Shown one piece after another: positions 53,304-62,454 of a stretch of DNA of 64,000 nucleotides. The notes beneath the pieces are model-generated. The model was given only the letters and a program-made list of their open reading frames with translations. It was not told the origin of the DNA and did no database searches. The position numbers and the translations under genes were made by a program. How positions within the stretch are numbered: the stretch's first letter is position 1; each line of letters begins with the position of its first letter. This DNA comes from an uncultured Draconibacterium sp. (GTDB lineage: Bacteria; Bacteroidota; Bacteroidia; Bacteroidales; Prolixibacteraceae), in NCBI RefSeq assembly GCF_913060805.1, contig NZ_CAJXTC010000016.1:56460-120459 (forward strand). The letters are read 5' to 3'.

Positions 53304-55238
53304 ATGAGGAGGTTTGTAGTATTTGGAATCGTATTGTGGGCGCTGGCTCAAAATGTAGCGGCGCAGCAGCCGTTTACCGTGTTCGACACCGTGCAGGTAG
53401 AAGAAGTGGTGAGTTATGGAAAGCTTCAGAAATACCAGTCGGGAGCAAAAATCGAACGCATTAATGCCCGGCAGTTTTCGCTGGCGCAGGATGGAAATCT
53501 GGAGCAATTGCTTTCACGTAGTTTGCCCATTGCCTTTAAAACCAATGCAGGCGGTTTGGCAACTATTCGTATCCGTGGTTCGGCACCCGATCATACCAGT
53601 TTTAATTTTGGCGGCATAAATATTAACTCGCTTACGCTGGGCCACTCCAATGTAAATAACGTTCCCATTTTTCTGTTCGATAATATTGGTGTGCAGTTTG
53701 GTAGCGCCAGTTCGGTAAATGGTTCGGGGAGTATTGGCGGAGCCATTCATTTAGGTTTGCAAAATAACTGGACCGACGGTTTTAAGGCCGAAGCACGAAT
53801 TGCAAACGGCTCGTTTGGTGAGCAACTTTACGGCACAAAACTTTTCTGGGGAAACGGAAGGTTTGAAGCGGTAACACGTGCTTATTATTATGCGAAAACC
53901 AATGATTTCAAATTCATGAACCCCAATTACCGCGATTTTGAAAACGACATTTTTGAAATTGAAGATACGCAGCACAATGCAGATATCGAAAACATGGGAC
54001 TTCTGCAGGAACTGAATTATAAGTTCAACAAAGACGAGTTCTTCGTTTTTAATGTTTGGCTGGAGAAAGACTGGCATCTGGTTCAGCAAAATATGCAAAC
54101 CAACCTGAGTAATCCGGATTTGCGCGAAGAGTACAAGGACGATCATGTGCGCATTTGGACAGGTTATAAAAACCGTAAAAATCCTTTCAAATTCGAGATT
54201 AACGGCGGATATGTTTATGACAACGCCGTTAGCGACGAAAACACTTCCGACACCATTTCAACCCAACGCATAATTGGCGAGGCATTTATCGAACACGATT
54301 TTTCGCCCAATGCTAGCTACAAAGCCGGAGCAAAAGCTACCCGAATTTATCCCTCGGTTTATGCCTATTCCGAATCGTTGAAACACGAGGATCGGGTAGA
54401 TTTATATGCTTCGTACTACCAACGTTTTTTTAGCCGTTTAACCGCAACTCTGAATTTGCGTTACGGTTATGTTACCGATTTCGATGTGCCCTTCACTCCG
54501 TCGTTTGGACTGAACTACCTGGCGCTTTCAAAAGAAAAGTATGTGCTTCGGTTTACCGGAAATGTTGCACGTAGTTATCGTGTTCCAACATTTAACGATC
54601 GCTTTTGGGTGCCCGGCGGAAATCCCGATCTGAATCCTGAAAAGGGAATGAGTTACGAATTTGGATCGAAGTGGAGCTACTGTGTTGGAGACGTTTCCGG
54701 AAATGTAAAACTGAATGCTTTCCTGATGAATGTTGACGACTGGATTTTGTGGAAAAACGGTGGTTCTTACTGGTACGCTGCAAATGTGGAGAATGTACAA
54801 AGTAAAGGACTGGAGTTTATGACCGATTGGAATTATACCATTTGGGGATTGAAAGCAAATTCGGGACTTAACTACACTTACACTTCTGCAGAGCGAAAAA
54901 AGTCGCAGAACAATACCAATGCGCTGAATCGTCAGTTGGAATATGTTCCGCTGCACGCCGGTAATTTTTTCACAACGGTAGCTTATAACAAATTCGATTT
55001 TACAATCGACGGAAGTTACACCGACGAGCAATTTACCGACGAGGAGCAGAAAAATATTCTCGACGCTTATTTTCTGATGAATGTGGCTGTTGGTTACAAT
55101 TGGAAAATCGACAGCCAAAATCAAATTCGAATTAACGGAATGATCAACAATGTGCTGGATACCAATTACCAGTCGAGTTGGGGCTATGCTATGCCCGGCA
55201 TCGCTTACCGATTAAGTATTACATATAAATTCAAATAA
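53304..55238 (+). CDS. btuB: TonB-dependent cobalamin receptor
   Basis: 644-residue outer-membrane receptor: signal peptide (RRFVVFGIVLWALAQNVAAQ), a plug domain (LEQLLSRSLPIAFKTNAGGLATIRIRGSAPDHTSFNFGGININ) and a 22-strand barrel ending RINGMINNVLDTNYQSSWGYAMPGIAYRLSITYKFK with the terminal aromatic. It has no carboxypeptidase-like N-terminal domain. The cobalamin riboswitch and the BtuG-like gene that follows support B12 as ligand. Confidence 0.93.
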   Translation: MRRFVVFGIVLWALAQNVAAQQPFTVFDTVQVEEVVSYGKLQKYQSGAKIERINARQFSLAQDGNLEQLLSRSLPIAFKTNAGGLATIRIRGSAPDHTSFNFGGININSLTLGHSNVNNVPIFLFDNIGVQFGSASSVNGSGSIGGAIHLGLQNNWTDGFKAEARIANGSFGEQLYGTKLFWGNGRFEAVTRAYYYAKTNDFKFMNPNYRDFENDIFEIEDTQHNADIENMGLLQELNYKFNKDEFFVFNVWLEKDWHLVQQNMQTNLSNPDLREEYKDDHVRIWTGYKNRKNPFKFEINGGYVYDNAVSDENTSDTISTQRIIGEAFIEHDFSPNASYKAGAKATRIYPSVYAYSESLKHEDRVDLYASYYQRFFSRLTATLNLRYGYVTDFDVPFTPSFGLNYLALSKEKYVLRFTGNVARSYRVPTFNDRFWVPGGNPDLNPEKGMSYEFGSKWSYCVGDVSGNVKLNAFLMNVDDWILWKNGGSYWYAANVENVQSKGLEFMTDWNYTIWGLKANSGLNYTYTSAERKKSQNNTNALNRQLEYVPLHAGNFFTTVAYNKFDFTIDGSYTDEQFTDEEQKNILDAYFLMNVAVGYNWKIDSQNQIRINGMINNVLDTNYQSSWGYAMPGIAYRLSITYKFK

Positions 55239-55255
55239 AAAACAAACTACAAAAA

Positions 55256-56560
55256 ATGAAAAACCGATTTAAAATTTTAACGTTTTTGGCGGTGTTGGCA
55301 CTTGCCTTTACTGCTTGCGATGACGATGATCCGGCAACTGTTGTAGCCGGTTTTACCTACGCTCCTGAGGAGAATATTCAGGCGGGAGATACCGTGTTCT
55401 TTACCAATACATCGGTAGATGCGGCGAGTTACGAGTGGAGATTTGGCGACAATGAAACTTCAACAGAGGCCGATCCTTTTCATATTTACACCGAACCGGG
55501 TATTTATGATGTTACACTTATTGCAGTGAACGGTGGGGTGAGCAATACAATCACTCTCCAGGTTAATGTTGACGCATCACTGGCATACATTGTTAATGCG
55601 GGTAGCTGGTCGGGAGATAAATCGACCATTACAGCCTACAATAAATATACTGATGAGGTTGTCAACAGTTACTACAACTCTGTAAATGGATTGGATATCA
55701 CTTCAAACATTCAGTTTGCCTACAACTACAATGGTAAGATTTATATGACGGGGAATACTGCCGATCAGATTTTTTGGGTTGATGCAAAAACATTTGAGCA
55801 GACTGAAAATGGAATCACCGATCAAATTGTAGGACCTCGTAACTGTCAGGCGCTGGGCGACTACCTGTATGTTTCATGCTGGGGAGGTGCAGTGTATGCC
55901 GATCCTACTCTTTCGTACATAGCCAAAGTGGATTTAACTGCCGGAGAAGTTGTAAGCACAATTCCTGTGCATTATGGCCCTGAAGGTTTGGCTATTGTTG
56001 GAAACAAATTGTACGCTGCATTGAATTATACAAATCAGGTGGCGGTAGTTGATCTGGACACAGAGGAGGTTTCATACATCGATCTTCCTGAAGGCAACAT
56101 TCCTTCGTATTTTGAAAAGGATGATCAGGATAACTTGTACATCAATCTGGGTGTTGCATATGGCGATGAGACCACACTAACCGGAATTGGTTATATCAAT
56201 ACTTCTACCGATGAATTTGAAGCCAAATACGATTTAGAAGGAGTAAGCAGTATGAACTACGTTGATGTTTTCGAGTTTAATGATGACTTCTCAAAATTAT
56301 ATATCGTAACCACCGGTGGTTACGGAATGCCTGGTGGAGTGTCTGTTTTCGATGTCGCATCAAAAAGTTTCGAAGTTGATAAATTCATCGATGGAGTGAA
56401 TGGATTAAACGGTTTGGGATACTACGATAATAAACTGTTTTGTTTCTTCTCTGACAATGTAACTTCAAATGGTTCAGTGGTAACATACTCACCAGACGGA
56501 ACAGAACTAAACGAGTTTGAAACAGGTATTGCGCCATTCATGCTTTTAGATGCTGAATAG
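55256..56560 (+). CDS. btuG: BtuG-like surface B12-binding lipoprotein (PKD plus beta-propeller)
   Basis: 434 residues. The lipobox LAFTAC after MKNRFKILTFLAVLA marks a lipoprotein, and the acidic DDDD directly after the Cys resembles surface-export signals. Residues 28-105 form a PKD domain (YEWRFGDNETSTEADPFHIYTEPG), followed by a seven-blade propeller of the DUF5074/YncE-like type (ILVD- and VVDLDT-type blades; LPEGNIPSYFEKDDQDNLYI). BtuG of gut Bacteroides has the propeller and holds B12 on top of BtuB; the extra N-terminal PKD domain is unlike the classical form. Position right after btuB supports the assignment. Confidence 0.85.
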   Translation: MKNRFKILTFLAVLALAFTACDDDDPATVVAGFTYAPEENIQAGDTVFFTNTSVDAASYEWRFGDNETSTEADPFHIYTEPGIYDVTLIAVNGGVSNTITLQVNVDASLAYIVNAGSWSGDKSTITAYNKYTDEVVNSYYNSVNGLDITSNIQFAYNYNGKIYMTGNTADQIFWVDAKTFEQTENGITDQIVGPRNCQALGDYLYVSCWGGAVYADPTLSYIAKVDLTAGEVVSTIPVHYGPEGLAIVGNKLYAALNYTNQVAVVDLDTEEVSYIDLPEGNIPSYFEKDDQDNLYINLGVAYGDETTLTGIGYINTSTDEFEAKYDLEGVSSMNYVDVFEFNDDFSKLYIVTTGGYGMPGGVSVFDVASKSFEVDKFIDGVNGLNGLGYYDNKLFCFFSDNVTSNGSVVTYSPDGTELNEFETGIAPFMLLDAE

Positions 56561-56563
56561 GCG

Positions 56564-56956
56564 ATGTATAAACTAAAAATATTTTGCCTAAATCTGCTGC
56601 TGGCCTGCTTTTTCGGATTATCGGCTTTTGCCGGCAACGGAGATAAGGTTACTGTTGAAATAGATTTTGGATCGTTGAATCATCCAAAACTGAAAATCGA
56701 GACAAATTGGAAAGAAGGGCTTTCTGCTTTGGAAGCCCTCCAGTTTGTTGCGGAAGTAAAAACGCACCCCATGGGGCAATATGTTTTTGTCGATGCAATT
56801 GATGGCGTTAAAGGCGAGCCGAACAAAAGTGTTTGGTATTACAAAATTAATGGCGAGCCGGCCAAAAAGATTGCCATCGACCAGCCCCTTGAAAGTGGTG
56901 ATAAAATAACCTGGATCTATAAACAAGACGTTTGTAGTCCGAAGAAAGGTGAATAG
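56564..56956 (+). CDS. DUF4430 (transcobalamin C-domain-like) exported protein
   Basis: 130 residues: a signal peptide (LKIFCLNLLLACFFGLSAFAG) followed by a single DUF4430 domain, with YVFVDAIDGVKGEPNKSVWYYKINGEPAKK and GDKITWIYKQD. This small beta-domain is related to the C-terminal part of animal transcobalamin and intrinsic factor, which caps B12. Starting 3 bp after the btuG gene, it is likely an extra corrinoid binder in the periplasm or outside the cell, but no function has been proven here. Confidence 0.82.
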   Translation: MYKLKIFCLNLLLACFFGLSAFAGNGDKVTVEIDFGSLNHPKLKIETNWKEGLSALEALQFVAEVKTHPMGQYVFVDAIDGVKGEPNKSVWYYKINGEPAKKIAIDQPLESGDKITWIYKQDVCSPKKGE

Positions 56957-57022
56957 CTATATGAACACTTATAGCAGTTTCTGCCGTAAGTGTGGCACTC
57001 AAAGCACATGATAATGATTCTT

Positions 57023-57056
57023 ACCCCTGGTCGCGTACCGGGGGTTTGACTTTTTG
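57023..57056 (+). terminator. Terminator after the btuB-btuG unit
   Basis: CCCCTGGT (57024-57031) pairs with ACCGGGGG (57037-57044), one G-T pair, loop CGCGT, followed by TTTGACTTTTT. It separates the uptake genes from cobU, though partial readthrough is possible. Confidence 0.65.
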
Positions 57057-57080
57057 TAAGTACTGAGACAATTTTAAAGA

Positions 57081-57599
57081 ATGGCACAAATTACATTTAT
57101 AACAGGCGGTCAGCGATCAGGAAAAAGCAGCTTTGCACAAAAACGTGCAGAAGAAAATTCGGATGCACCGGTGTATCTGGCGACTGCACACATTTGGGAC
57201 GAAGATTTTCATCGACGGGTAAAACGCCATCAGTCCGATCGTGGCGACCAGTGGCAAACCATTGAGGAGGAGATTGAAATCAGTAAACACAACCTGAGCG
57301 GGAAAACAGTTATGCTTGATTGTATTACGCTTTGGCTGACCAATATTTTTTATCAGAACAAAAATGACGTAGACGCCAGTCTCGAAATTGCCAAACGAGA
57401 ATGGGATAAATTTATTAATCAGGACATGCAGCTTTTTGTGGTAAGCAACGAATTGGGAATGGGCGTTCATCCTGAAAATGAAATTGCCCGCAAGTTTGCC
57501 GATCTGCAAGGCTGGATGAACCAGTACATTGCCAAATCGGCTAACGAAGTCTATCTGCTAGTTTCCGGAATACCGGTTCAAGTAAAAAGTAGAAAGTAA
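57081..57599 (+). CDS. cobU: Adenosylcobinamide kinase/guanylyltransferase
   Basis: 172-residue bifunctional enzyme that phosphorylates adenosylcobinamide and loads GMP. P-loop TFITGGQRSGKSSFAQ; RHQSDRGDQW holds the guanylylated His; FVVSNELGMGVHPENEIARKFADLQGWMNQYIAK is a typical late block. First gene of the nucleotide-loop assembly set. Confidence 0.95.
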   Translation: MAQITFITGGQRSGKSSFAQKRAEENSDAPVYLATAHIWDEDFHRRVKRHQSDRGDQWQTIEEEIEISKHNLSGKTVMLDCITLWLTNIFYQNKNDVDASLEIAKREWDKFINQDMQLFVVSNELGMGVHPENEIARKFADLQGWMNQYIAKSANEVYLLVSGIPVQVKSRK

Positions 57600-57650
57600 A
57601 AAGGCAAAAGTTAAAGTTTGTGTCTTTGAGACTTCGTGTTTAAAATTAGT

Positions 57651-57680
57651 ATCTGCGCATATCCGCGTAATCTGCGAGAA
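57651..57680. repeat. Solo copy of the GxxExxY-cassette end repeat
   Basis: Reads ATCTGCGCATATCCGCG, then TAATCTGCGAGAA. Its reverse complement matches the left cassette repeat at 19316-19345 at 26 of 30 positions. It lies 11 bp before cobT with no GxxExxY gene nearby. Confidence 0.7.
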
Positions 57681-57691
57681 AAAATAAAACT

Positions 57692-58696
57692 ATGACATTA
57701 AAAGATCAACTACAACATAAAATCGATAACAAAAGCAAGCCACTCGGTTCGCTTGGATTACTCGAAAAACTGGCCCTGCAAATCGGGCTGGTACAAAATA
57801 CACTGTCGCCCAAAATTGAAAAACCGGCGCACCTTGTTTTTGCAGCCGATCATGGTTTGGCCGACGAAGGCATCAGTCCATACCCAAAAGATGTTACCTG
57901 GCAAATGGTAATGAATTTCTGTGCCGGCGGTGCATCGATTAACGTTTTTTGCCGCCAGAGCGAAATGGAGTTAAAAGTTTACGATGTGGGCGTTGACTAC
58001 AATTTTGCCGACGAATTTCCGGTGATAAATGCAAAAGTTGCAAACGGAAGTCGTAATATGCGAAAAGAACCGGCCATGACCATTGAAGAATGTAAAGCAG
58101 CCATGGAAGTTGGTGCTAAAGCTGTTCGCGAACAGGCTGCCAAGGGCTGCAATACCATTGGATGTGGCGAAATGGGAATTGGGAACACTTCGCCTTCGTC
58201 GTTGTTGATGCACAAATTTACTGGCTTTCCTATGGAAGATTGTACCGGACGCGGCTCGGGTTTAGGAGATCAGCAGGTAGATCGTAAAACAAGAATCCTA
58301 AAAGAAATTGCTGAGAAATACGATCCAAATACTCCTGAAGAGATTTTGGCAACATTCGGAGGACTTGAAATTGCTGCTATAACGGGAGCTTATTTGGAAG
58401 CAAAAAAGCAAAATATGCTGATTCTTATCGATGGTTTTATTGCTACTGCTGCAGTGCTTACTGCAATACAAATGGAGCCGGCTGTAAAAGATAATTGTAT
58501 CTTTTGCCACAGTTCCGACGAAAAAGGACACAAACTGATGTTGGAGCATCTTGGCGCAAAACCGTTGTTGCAATTAGGAATGCGACTGGGCGAAGGAACC
58601 GGAGTTGCAGTTGCGATGCCTTTGATACGTTCGGCAGTTAATTTCCTAAATGAAATGAGCAGCATGGACGCCGCCGGGATTAGTAACAAAGATTAA
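57692..58696 (+). CDS. cobT: Nicotinate-nucleotide-DMB phosphoribosyltransferase
   Basis: 334-residue enzyme that makes alpha-ribazole phosphate from a lower-ligand base. Family blocks: FAADHGLADEGISPYPKDVTWQMVMNF, the Gly-rich TIGCGEMGIGNTSPSSLL, CTGRGSGLGDQQVDRK and LLQLGMRLGEGTGVAVAMPLI with the catalytic Glu. Starts 92 bp after cobU, past the solo repeat. Confidence 0.96.
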   Translation: MTLKDQLQHKIDNKSKPLGSLGLLEKLALQIGLVQNTLSPKIEKPAHLVFAADHGLADEGISPYPKDVTWQMVMNFCAGGASINVFCRQSEMELKVYDVGVDYNFADEFPVINAKVANGSRNMRKEPAMTIEECKAAMEVGAKAVREQAAKGCNTIGCGEMGIGNTSPSSLLMHKFTGFPMEDCTGRGSGLGDQQVDRKTRILKEIAEKYDPNTPEEILATFGGLEIAAITGAYLEAKKQNMLILIDGFIATAAVLTAIQMEPAVKDNCIFCHSSDEKGHKLMLEHLGAKPLLQLGMRLGEGTGVAVAMPLIRSAVNFLNEMSSMDAAGISNKD

Positions 58697-58760
58697 ATTT
58701 GAAGTTTGAAAGAGGAAATGGACTTTATCCCTTTGCTCTTTGCTCTCTGCTCGTGGCTAT

Positions 58761-59522
58761 ATGAAAAACGAATTTAAAATATTTCTCACGGCCCTGATGT
58801 TCTACACGCGAATCCCCGTTGGACGAATTGAAGGCTGGTCGGAGAAAATGCTAAATAAATCAACGCGCTACTTTCCTGTAGTTGGATGGATTGTGGGAGG
58901 AGTTGGAGCATTGATTTATTTTATGTTTGGAGCAGTATTGCCCGTTACGTTGGCTGTAGCGCTAAGTATGGTGGCCACAATTTTGCTGACCGGTGCCTTT
59001 CATGAGGATGGTTTTGCTGATTTCTGTGATGGTTTTGGTGGCGGCTACACGCCCGAAAGAATTCTGGAAATAATGAAAGACAGTCGAATCGGCACTTACG
59101 GAACGGTTGGACTATTGTCGGTTTTGGCTATAAAATTCCTGGCCTTGTCGCATGTCGATGCAATACGAATTCCTTTCATTTTAATTGCCGGTCATGCGCT
59201 GAGTCGTGTTTTTCCGGTGTTACTCATTTATTCTTCCGTATATGCAAGGTTGGATGCAAGCAGTAAAACCAAACCTGTTGGGAAAGCTGATTCTTTATTT
59301 TCATTGTTATTTGCACTTATAACCGGAGGATTGTCATTGTTATTTCTCAACTGGCAGGAAAGCGTTTTGGTTATTTCCGTTTTGCTCATAGTAACCTTTT
59401 TCTTCCGAAATTATATCACACGCAAATTAGGCGGGTATACCGGCGATATTTTGGGCGCCCTGCAGCAACTATGCGAAGTCGTTTTTTATTTGTGTATTCT
59501 TGCTTATCAAAATATGAGATGA
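58761..59522 (+). CDS. cobS: Adenosylcobinamide-GDP ribazoletransferase
   Basis: 253-residue membrane protein that joins the nucleotide loop to the corrinoid. The ATG at 58761 (MKNEFKIFLTALMFYTRIPVGRI) matches the family opening; the TTG at 58740 is unnecessary. FHEDGFADFCDGFGGGYTPERILEIMKDSRIGTYG is the metal-binding core. About six helices. Its stop overlaps the cobC start by 4 bp (ATGA). Confidence 0.94.
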   Translation: MKNEFKIFLTALMFYTRIPVGRIEGWSEKMLNKSTRYFPVVGWIVGGVGALIYFMFGAVLPVTLAVALSMVATILLTGAFHEDGFADFCDGFGGGYTPERILEIMKDSRIGTYGTVGLLSVLAIKFLALSHVDAIRIPFILIAGHALSRVFPVLLIYSSVYARLDASSKTKPVGKADSLFSLLFALITGGLSLLFLNWQESVLVISVLLIVTFFFRNYITRKLGGYTGDILGALQQLCEVVFYLCILAYQNMR

Positions 59523-60067
59523 AGATTTACGCGATCAGACATAGTAGCGTTGCTGTAAACCCCGGCATTTGTTATGGGCAGACGGATGTTGATGTGGCTA
59601 GTTCGTTCGACGAAGAACAACAACGCCTGTCGAAAGAATTAGAGCAGATAAGTTTTCATTTCATCTGGTCGAGCCCATTGTTACGTTGTAGGAAACTGTC
59701 CGAAAGTCTATTCCCGAATATTGATATACATTTTGATCCGCGTTTAAAAGAATTGAATTTTGGTGACTGGGAGATGTTGCCCTGGGATGAAATTTATGTT
59801 CGACCTGACGGAAAAATCTGGATGGACAATTACCAAACCTTGCCAACGAAAAACGGCGAATCGTACCCGGAAATGGTGGAGCGCGTTTCAGCTTTTATCC
59901 GTGAAATTGAAAAATTGAATGTTGAAAATATTGCCGTTGTTGCGCATGCCGGAGTAATCCGCATTTTAAAAAGTGTGATTGAAAATATACCCATTTCTGA
60001 GCTATTTGAAAACTTTAAACCGGCGTACGCCAGTAATACCGTATTCGAAATAAATAAGCATGATTAA
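59519..60067 (+). CDS. cobC: Alpha-ribazole phosphatase-like histidine phosphatase
   Basis: 182-residue phosphoglycerate-mutase-fold phosphatase removing the phosphate from alpha-ribazole phosphate or from the cobalamin 5'-phosphate. Catalytic His in YAIRHSSV (instead of the usual RHG), PGICYGQTDVDVA, ELNFGDWEM with the acidic residue, and the second His in VVAHAGVIR. Start ATG at 59519 overlaps the cobS stop. Confidence 0.9.
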   Translation: MKIYAIRHSSVAVNPGICYGQTDVDVASSFDEEQQRLSKELEQISFHFIWSSPLLRCRKLSESLFPNIDIHFDPRLKELNFGDWEMLPWDEIYVRPDGKIWMDNYQTLPTKNGESYPEMVERVSAFIREIEKLNVENIAVVAHAGVIRILKSVIENIPISELFENFKPAYASNTVFEINKHD

Positions 60068-61535
60068 AACAAAAACATACCGCCCGATAATGTTTGTCGG
60101 CACCGGCTCCGATGTCGGTAAAAGTGTTGTTAACGCAGGTTTCTGCCGCATTTTTAAACAGGATGGTTTAAGTCCGGCGCCTTTTAAAGCACAAAACATG
60201 TCGTTGAATAGTTATCCCACTGCGGATGGTTTGGAGATCGGTCGTGCACAGGCTGTACAGGCTGAGGCTTGTGGCATTGATTGCCGTGTGGAGATGAATC
60301 CGGTGCTGCTAAAACCAACCGGTTACATGGATTCGCAAATTGTACTCAATGGAAAACCTTGGGCGAATAAATCGGCAAAAGCTTATTTTAACGAAACCGA
60401 TCGCGATTTTCTTTTTAACGAGGCGATAAATGCTTTTTCGCGGTTGGAAAAGGATTTTAATCCGATAGTTGTAGAAGGTGCTGGAAGTATCTCGGAAGTG
60501 AACCTTTGGGAAAAAGACATTACCAATATGCGGGTAGCTGTTGAGAAAAATGCTGCGACTTACCTCATTGCTGATATCGACAAAGGCGGTGTTTTTGGTA
60601 GTGTTTACGGTACGATGTTGCTATTGCCTGAACAGGAACGAAAACAGGTGAAAGGTATCATCATCAATAAATTCCGGGGAGATATTTCGTTGTTTGAAGA
60701 TGGTGCAAAAAAACTGGAAGAACTTTGCGGTGTACCGGTAGTCGGCATTATTCCGCATTTTCGCGATATTTATATCGATGATGAGGACTCGGTGGTGGTC
60801 GACAAAAAGCAGTTTAAGGCCGTTGAAGGAAAAACAAATATTGCGGTGATTTTGCTGCGGCACATGTCAAACTTCACTGATTTTAATTTTCTGGAGCAAT
60901 TACCGGAAGTAAACCTGTTTTATGCAGCATCACCCGAAGATATTAAAGAGGCCGATATTGTGATTCTGCCCGGCTCGAAAAATACCATTTCTGATATTCT
61001 GTTTCTCCAAAAACAGGGAATGGCAAATGCTGTAAAAAAAGCGCACGAACAGGGAAAGGCGGTTTATGGAATTTGTGGCGGCTTTCAAATGATGGGAGAG
61101 TGGATTTCTGATCCAAACCATGTGGAAGGCCAGATTGAAAAAGTTCCCGGTCTTGGAATTTTGCCGGTCGAAACAATTCTCACCGAAGAAAAGGTAACAG
61201 AACAATGTACTTTTACTTTTCAAAATAGTGAGGAGGGAAAGGGCTATGAAATTCATATGGGCGAAACTGTCGCTGCTCTGGAAAGTCCGGCTTGTATGGT
61301 AAATGGTACTAAACGGGATGGATATTACCTAAATGAACGAACCTGGGGAACATATATTCACGGCATTTTTGATAATATAAGCGTAGTTAACCGGATTTTG
61401 AAAGAATCAGGAAAGCAGGTTTCAACTCAACTGGATTTTCAGCAATTTAAAGAGACACAATACGACAAGCTGGCCCAACTGATCAGGGAAAATGTAGATA
61501 TGGAATACATTTATAAATCGATGGAAATTGAATGA
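60060..61535 (+). CDS. cobQ: Cobyric acid synthase
   Basis: 491-residue glutamine amidotransferase that amidates four side chains of adenosylcobyrinic diamide. P-loop MFVGTGSDVGKSVVNAG, PFKAQNMSLNSYPTADGLEIGRAQAVQAEAC, and the glutaminase Cys in VYGICGGFQMMGEW. Overlaps the cobC stop by 8 bp and the cobD start by 8 bp. Confidence 0.96.
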   Translation: MIKTKTYRPIMFVGTGSDVGKSVVNAGFCRIFKQDGLSPAPFKAQNMSLNSYPTADGLEIGRAQAVQAEACGIDCRVEMNPVLLKPTGYMDSQIVLNGKPWANKSAKAYFNETDRDFLFNEAINAFSRLEKDFNPIVVEGAGSISEVNLWEKDITNMRVAVEKNAATYLIADIDKGGVFGSVYGTMLLLPEQERKQVKGIIINKFRGDISLFEDGAKKLEELCGVPVVGIIPHFRDIYIDDEDSVVVDKKQFKAVEGKTNIAVILLRHMSNFTDFNFLEQLPEVNLFYAASPEDIKEADIVILPGSKNTISDILFLQKQGMANAVKKAHEQGKAVYGICGGFQMMGEWISDPNHVEGQIEKVPGLGILPVETILTEEKVTEQCTFTFQNSEEGKGYEIHMGETVAALESPACMVNGTKRDGYYLNERTWGTYIHGIFDNISVVNRILKESGKQVSTQLDFQQFKETQYDKLAQLIRENVDMEYIYKSMEIE

Positions 61536-62454
61536 ACATCTTGACCTGATTATCCCGCTTCTGGCGGGTTTTGCACTCGACTGTCTCATTGGTGATCCAC
61601 ATTTTCTACCGCATCCTATCCGTTTGTTTGGCAAGGCAATTGCTGCAGGTGAAGCAAAATTAAACCAGGGTAAAAACAGAAAACTAAAAGGCGCGCTGCT
61701 GGCTTCAGGGCTGATTCTTAACACTTATTTTGTTCTTACATTGGGATTAGCGGTTCTGTCCGCTTATCAAAATCTGTACCTCGTCGTTTCTTCTATTCTG
61801 GTTTTTTATGGATTGGCTAATCGTTCGCTTATTCAGGAATCATTACGGGTAATCGTAAAATTGGAGAGGGAAGGATTGGAAGCCGGCCGTCAACAATTAT
61901 CAATGATCGTTGGGCGTGAAACAGCACAACTAAACGAAAACCAGATCAGAACAGCGGTTTTGGAAACCCTGGCCGAAAACCTTAGTGACGGTGTTATTGC
62001 TCCACTTTTTTTCTATTTCATCGGTGGAGTACCCACTATGTTTGCTTACAAAATGGCGAATACCCTCGATTCAATGATCGGCTATAAAAATCAGCGTTGC
62101 AAGGATTTTGGCTTTTTTGCTGCAAAGCTGGATGATGTGCTAAATTTCATACCTGCACGATTAACAGCAATTTTAATGGCTGTTGTAAGTTTTAACCTAC
62201 GGGCGATCAAATTCATCTTTAAATACGGCAGGAAACATTCAAGTCCGAATGCCGGATATCCTGAAGCCGCGTTGGCCGGGATATTAAATTGTCGTTTTGG
62301 CGGCCCAAACCGTTATCATGGCGTATTAGTTGAAAAGCCTTTTATAGGAGAGAATCCAAGGCCGGTATCTGTGAATGATGTTTACAAAGCTTGCGTAATC
62401 AATGTGGCTGTAACACTCGTGTTTATCGGAGTTTTCATTTTGTGGTTAGTGTGA
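61528..62454 (+). CDS. cobD: Adenosylcobinamide-phosphate synthase (CbiB type)
   Basis: 308-residue membrane enzyme that joins aminopropanol to cobyric acid. Opening LLAGFALDCLIGDPHFLPHPIRLFGKAI and the block AENLSDGVIAPLFFYFIGGVPTMFAYKMANTLDSMIGYKNQRCKDFG are clear, with four to five helices. It starts with TTG at 61528 inside the cobQ end: no in-frame ATG exists between the upstream stop at 61495 and the conserved opening, while the nearby ATG at 61532 is in another frame. Last gene of the cob operon; a hairpin follows right after its stop. Confidence 0.92.
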   Translation: MNEHLDLIIPLLAGFALDCLIGDPHFLPHPIRLFGKAIAAGEAKLNQGKNRKLKGALLASGLILNTYFVLTLGLAVLSAYQNLYLVVSSILVFYGLANRSLIQESLRVIVKLEREGLEAGRQQLSMIVGRETAQLNENQIRTAVLETLAENLSDGVIAPLFFYFIGGVPTMFAYKMANTLDSMIGYKNQRCKDFGFFAAKLDDVLNFIPARLTAILMAVVSFNLRAIKFIFKYGRKHSSPNAGYPEAALAGILNCRFGGPNRYHGVLVEKPFIGENPRPVSVNDVYKACVINVAVTLVFIGVFILWLV

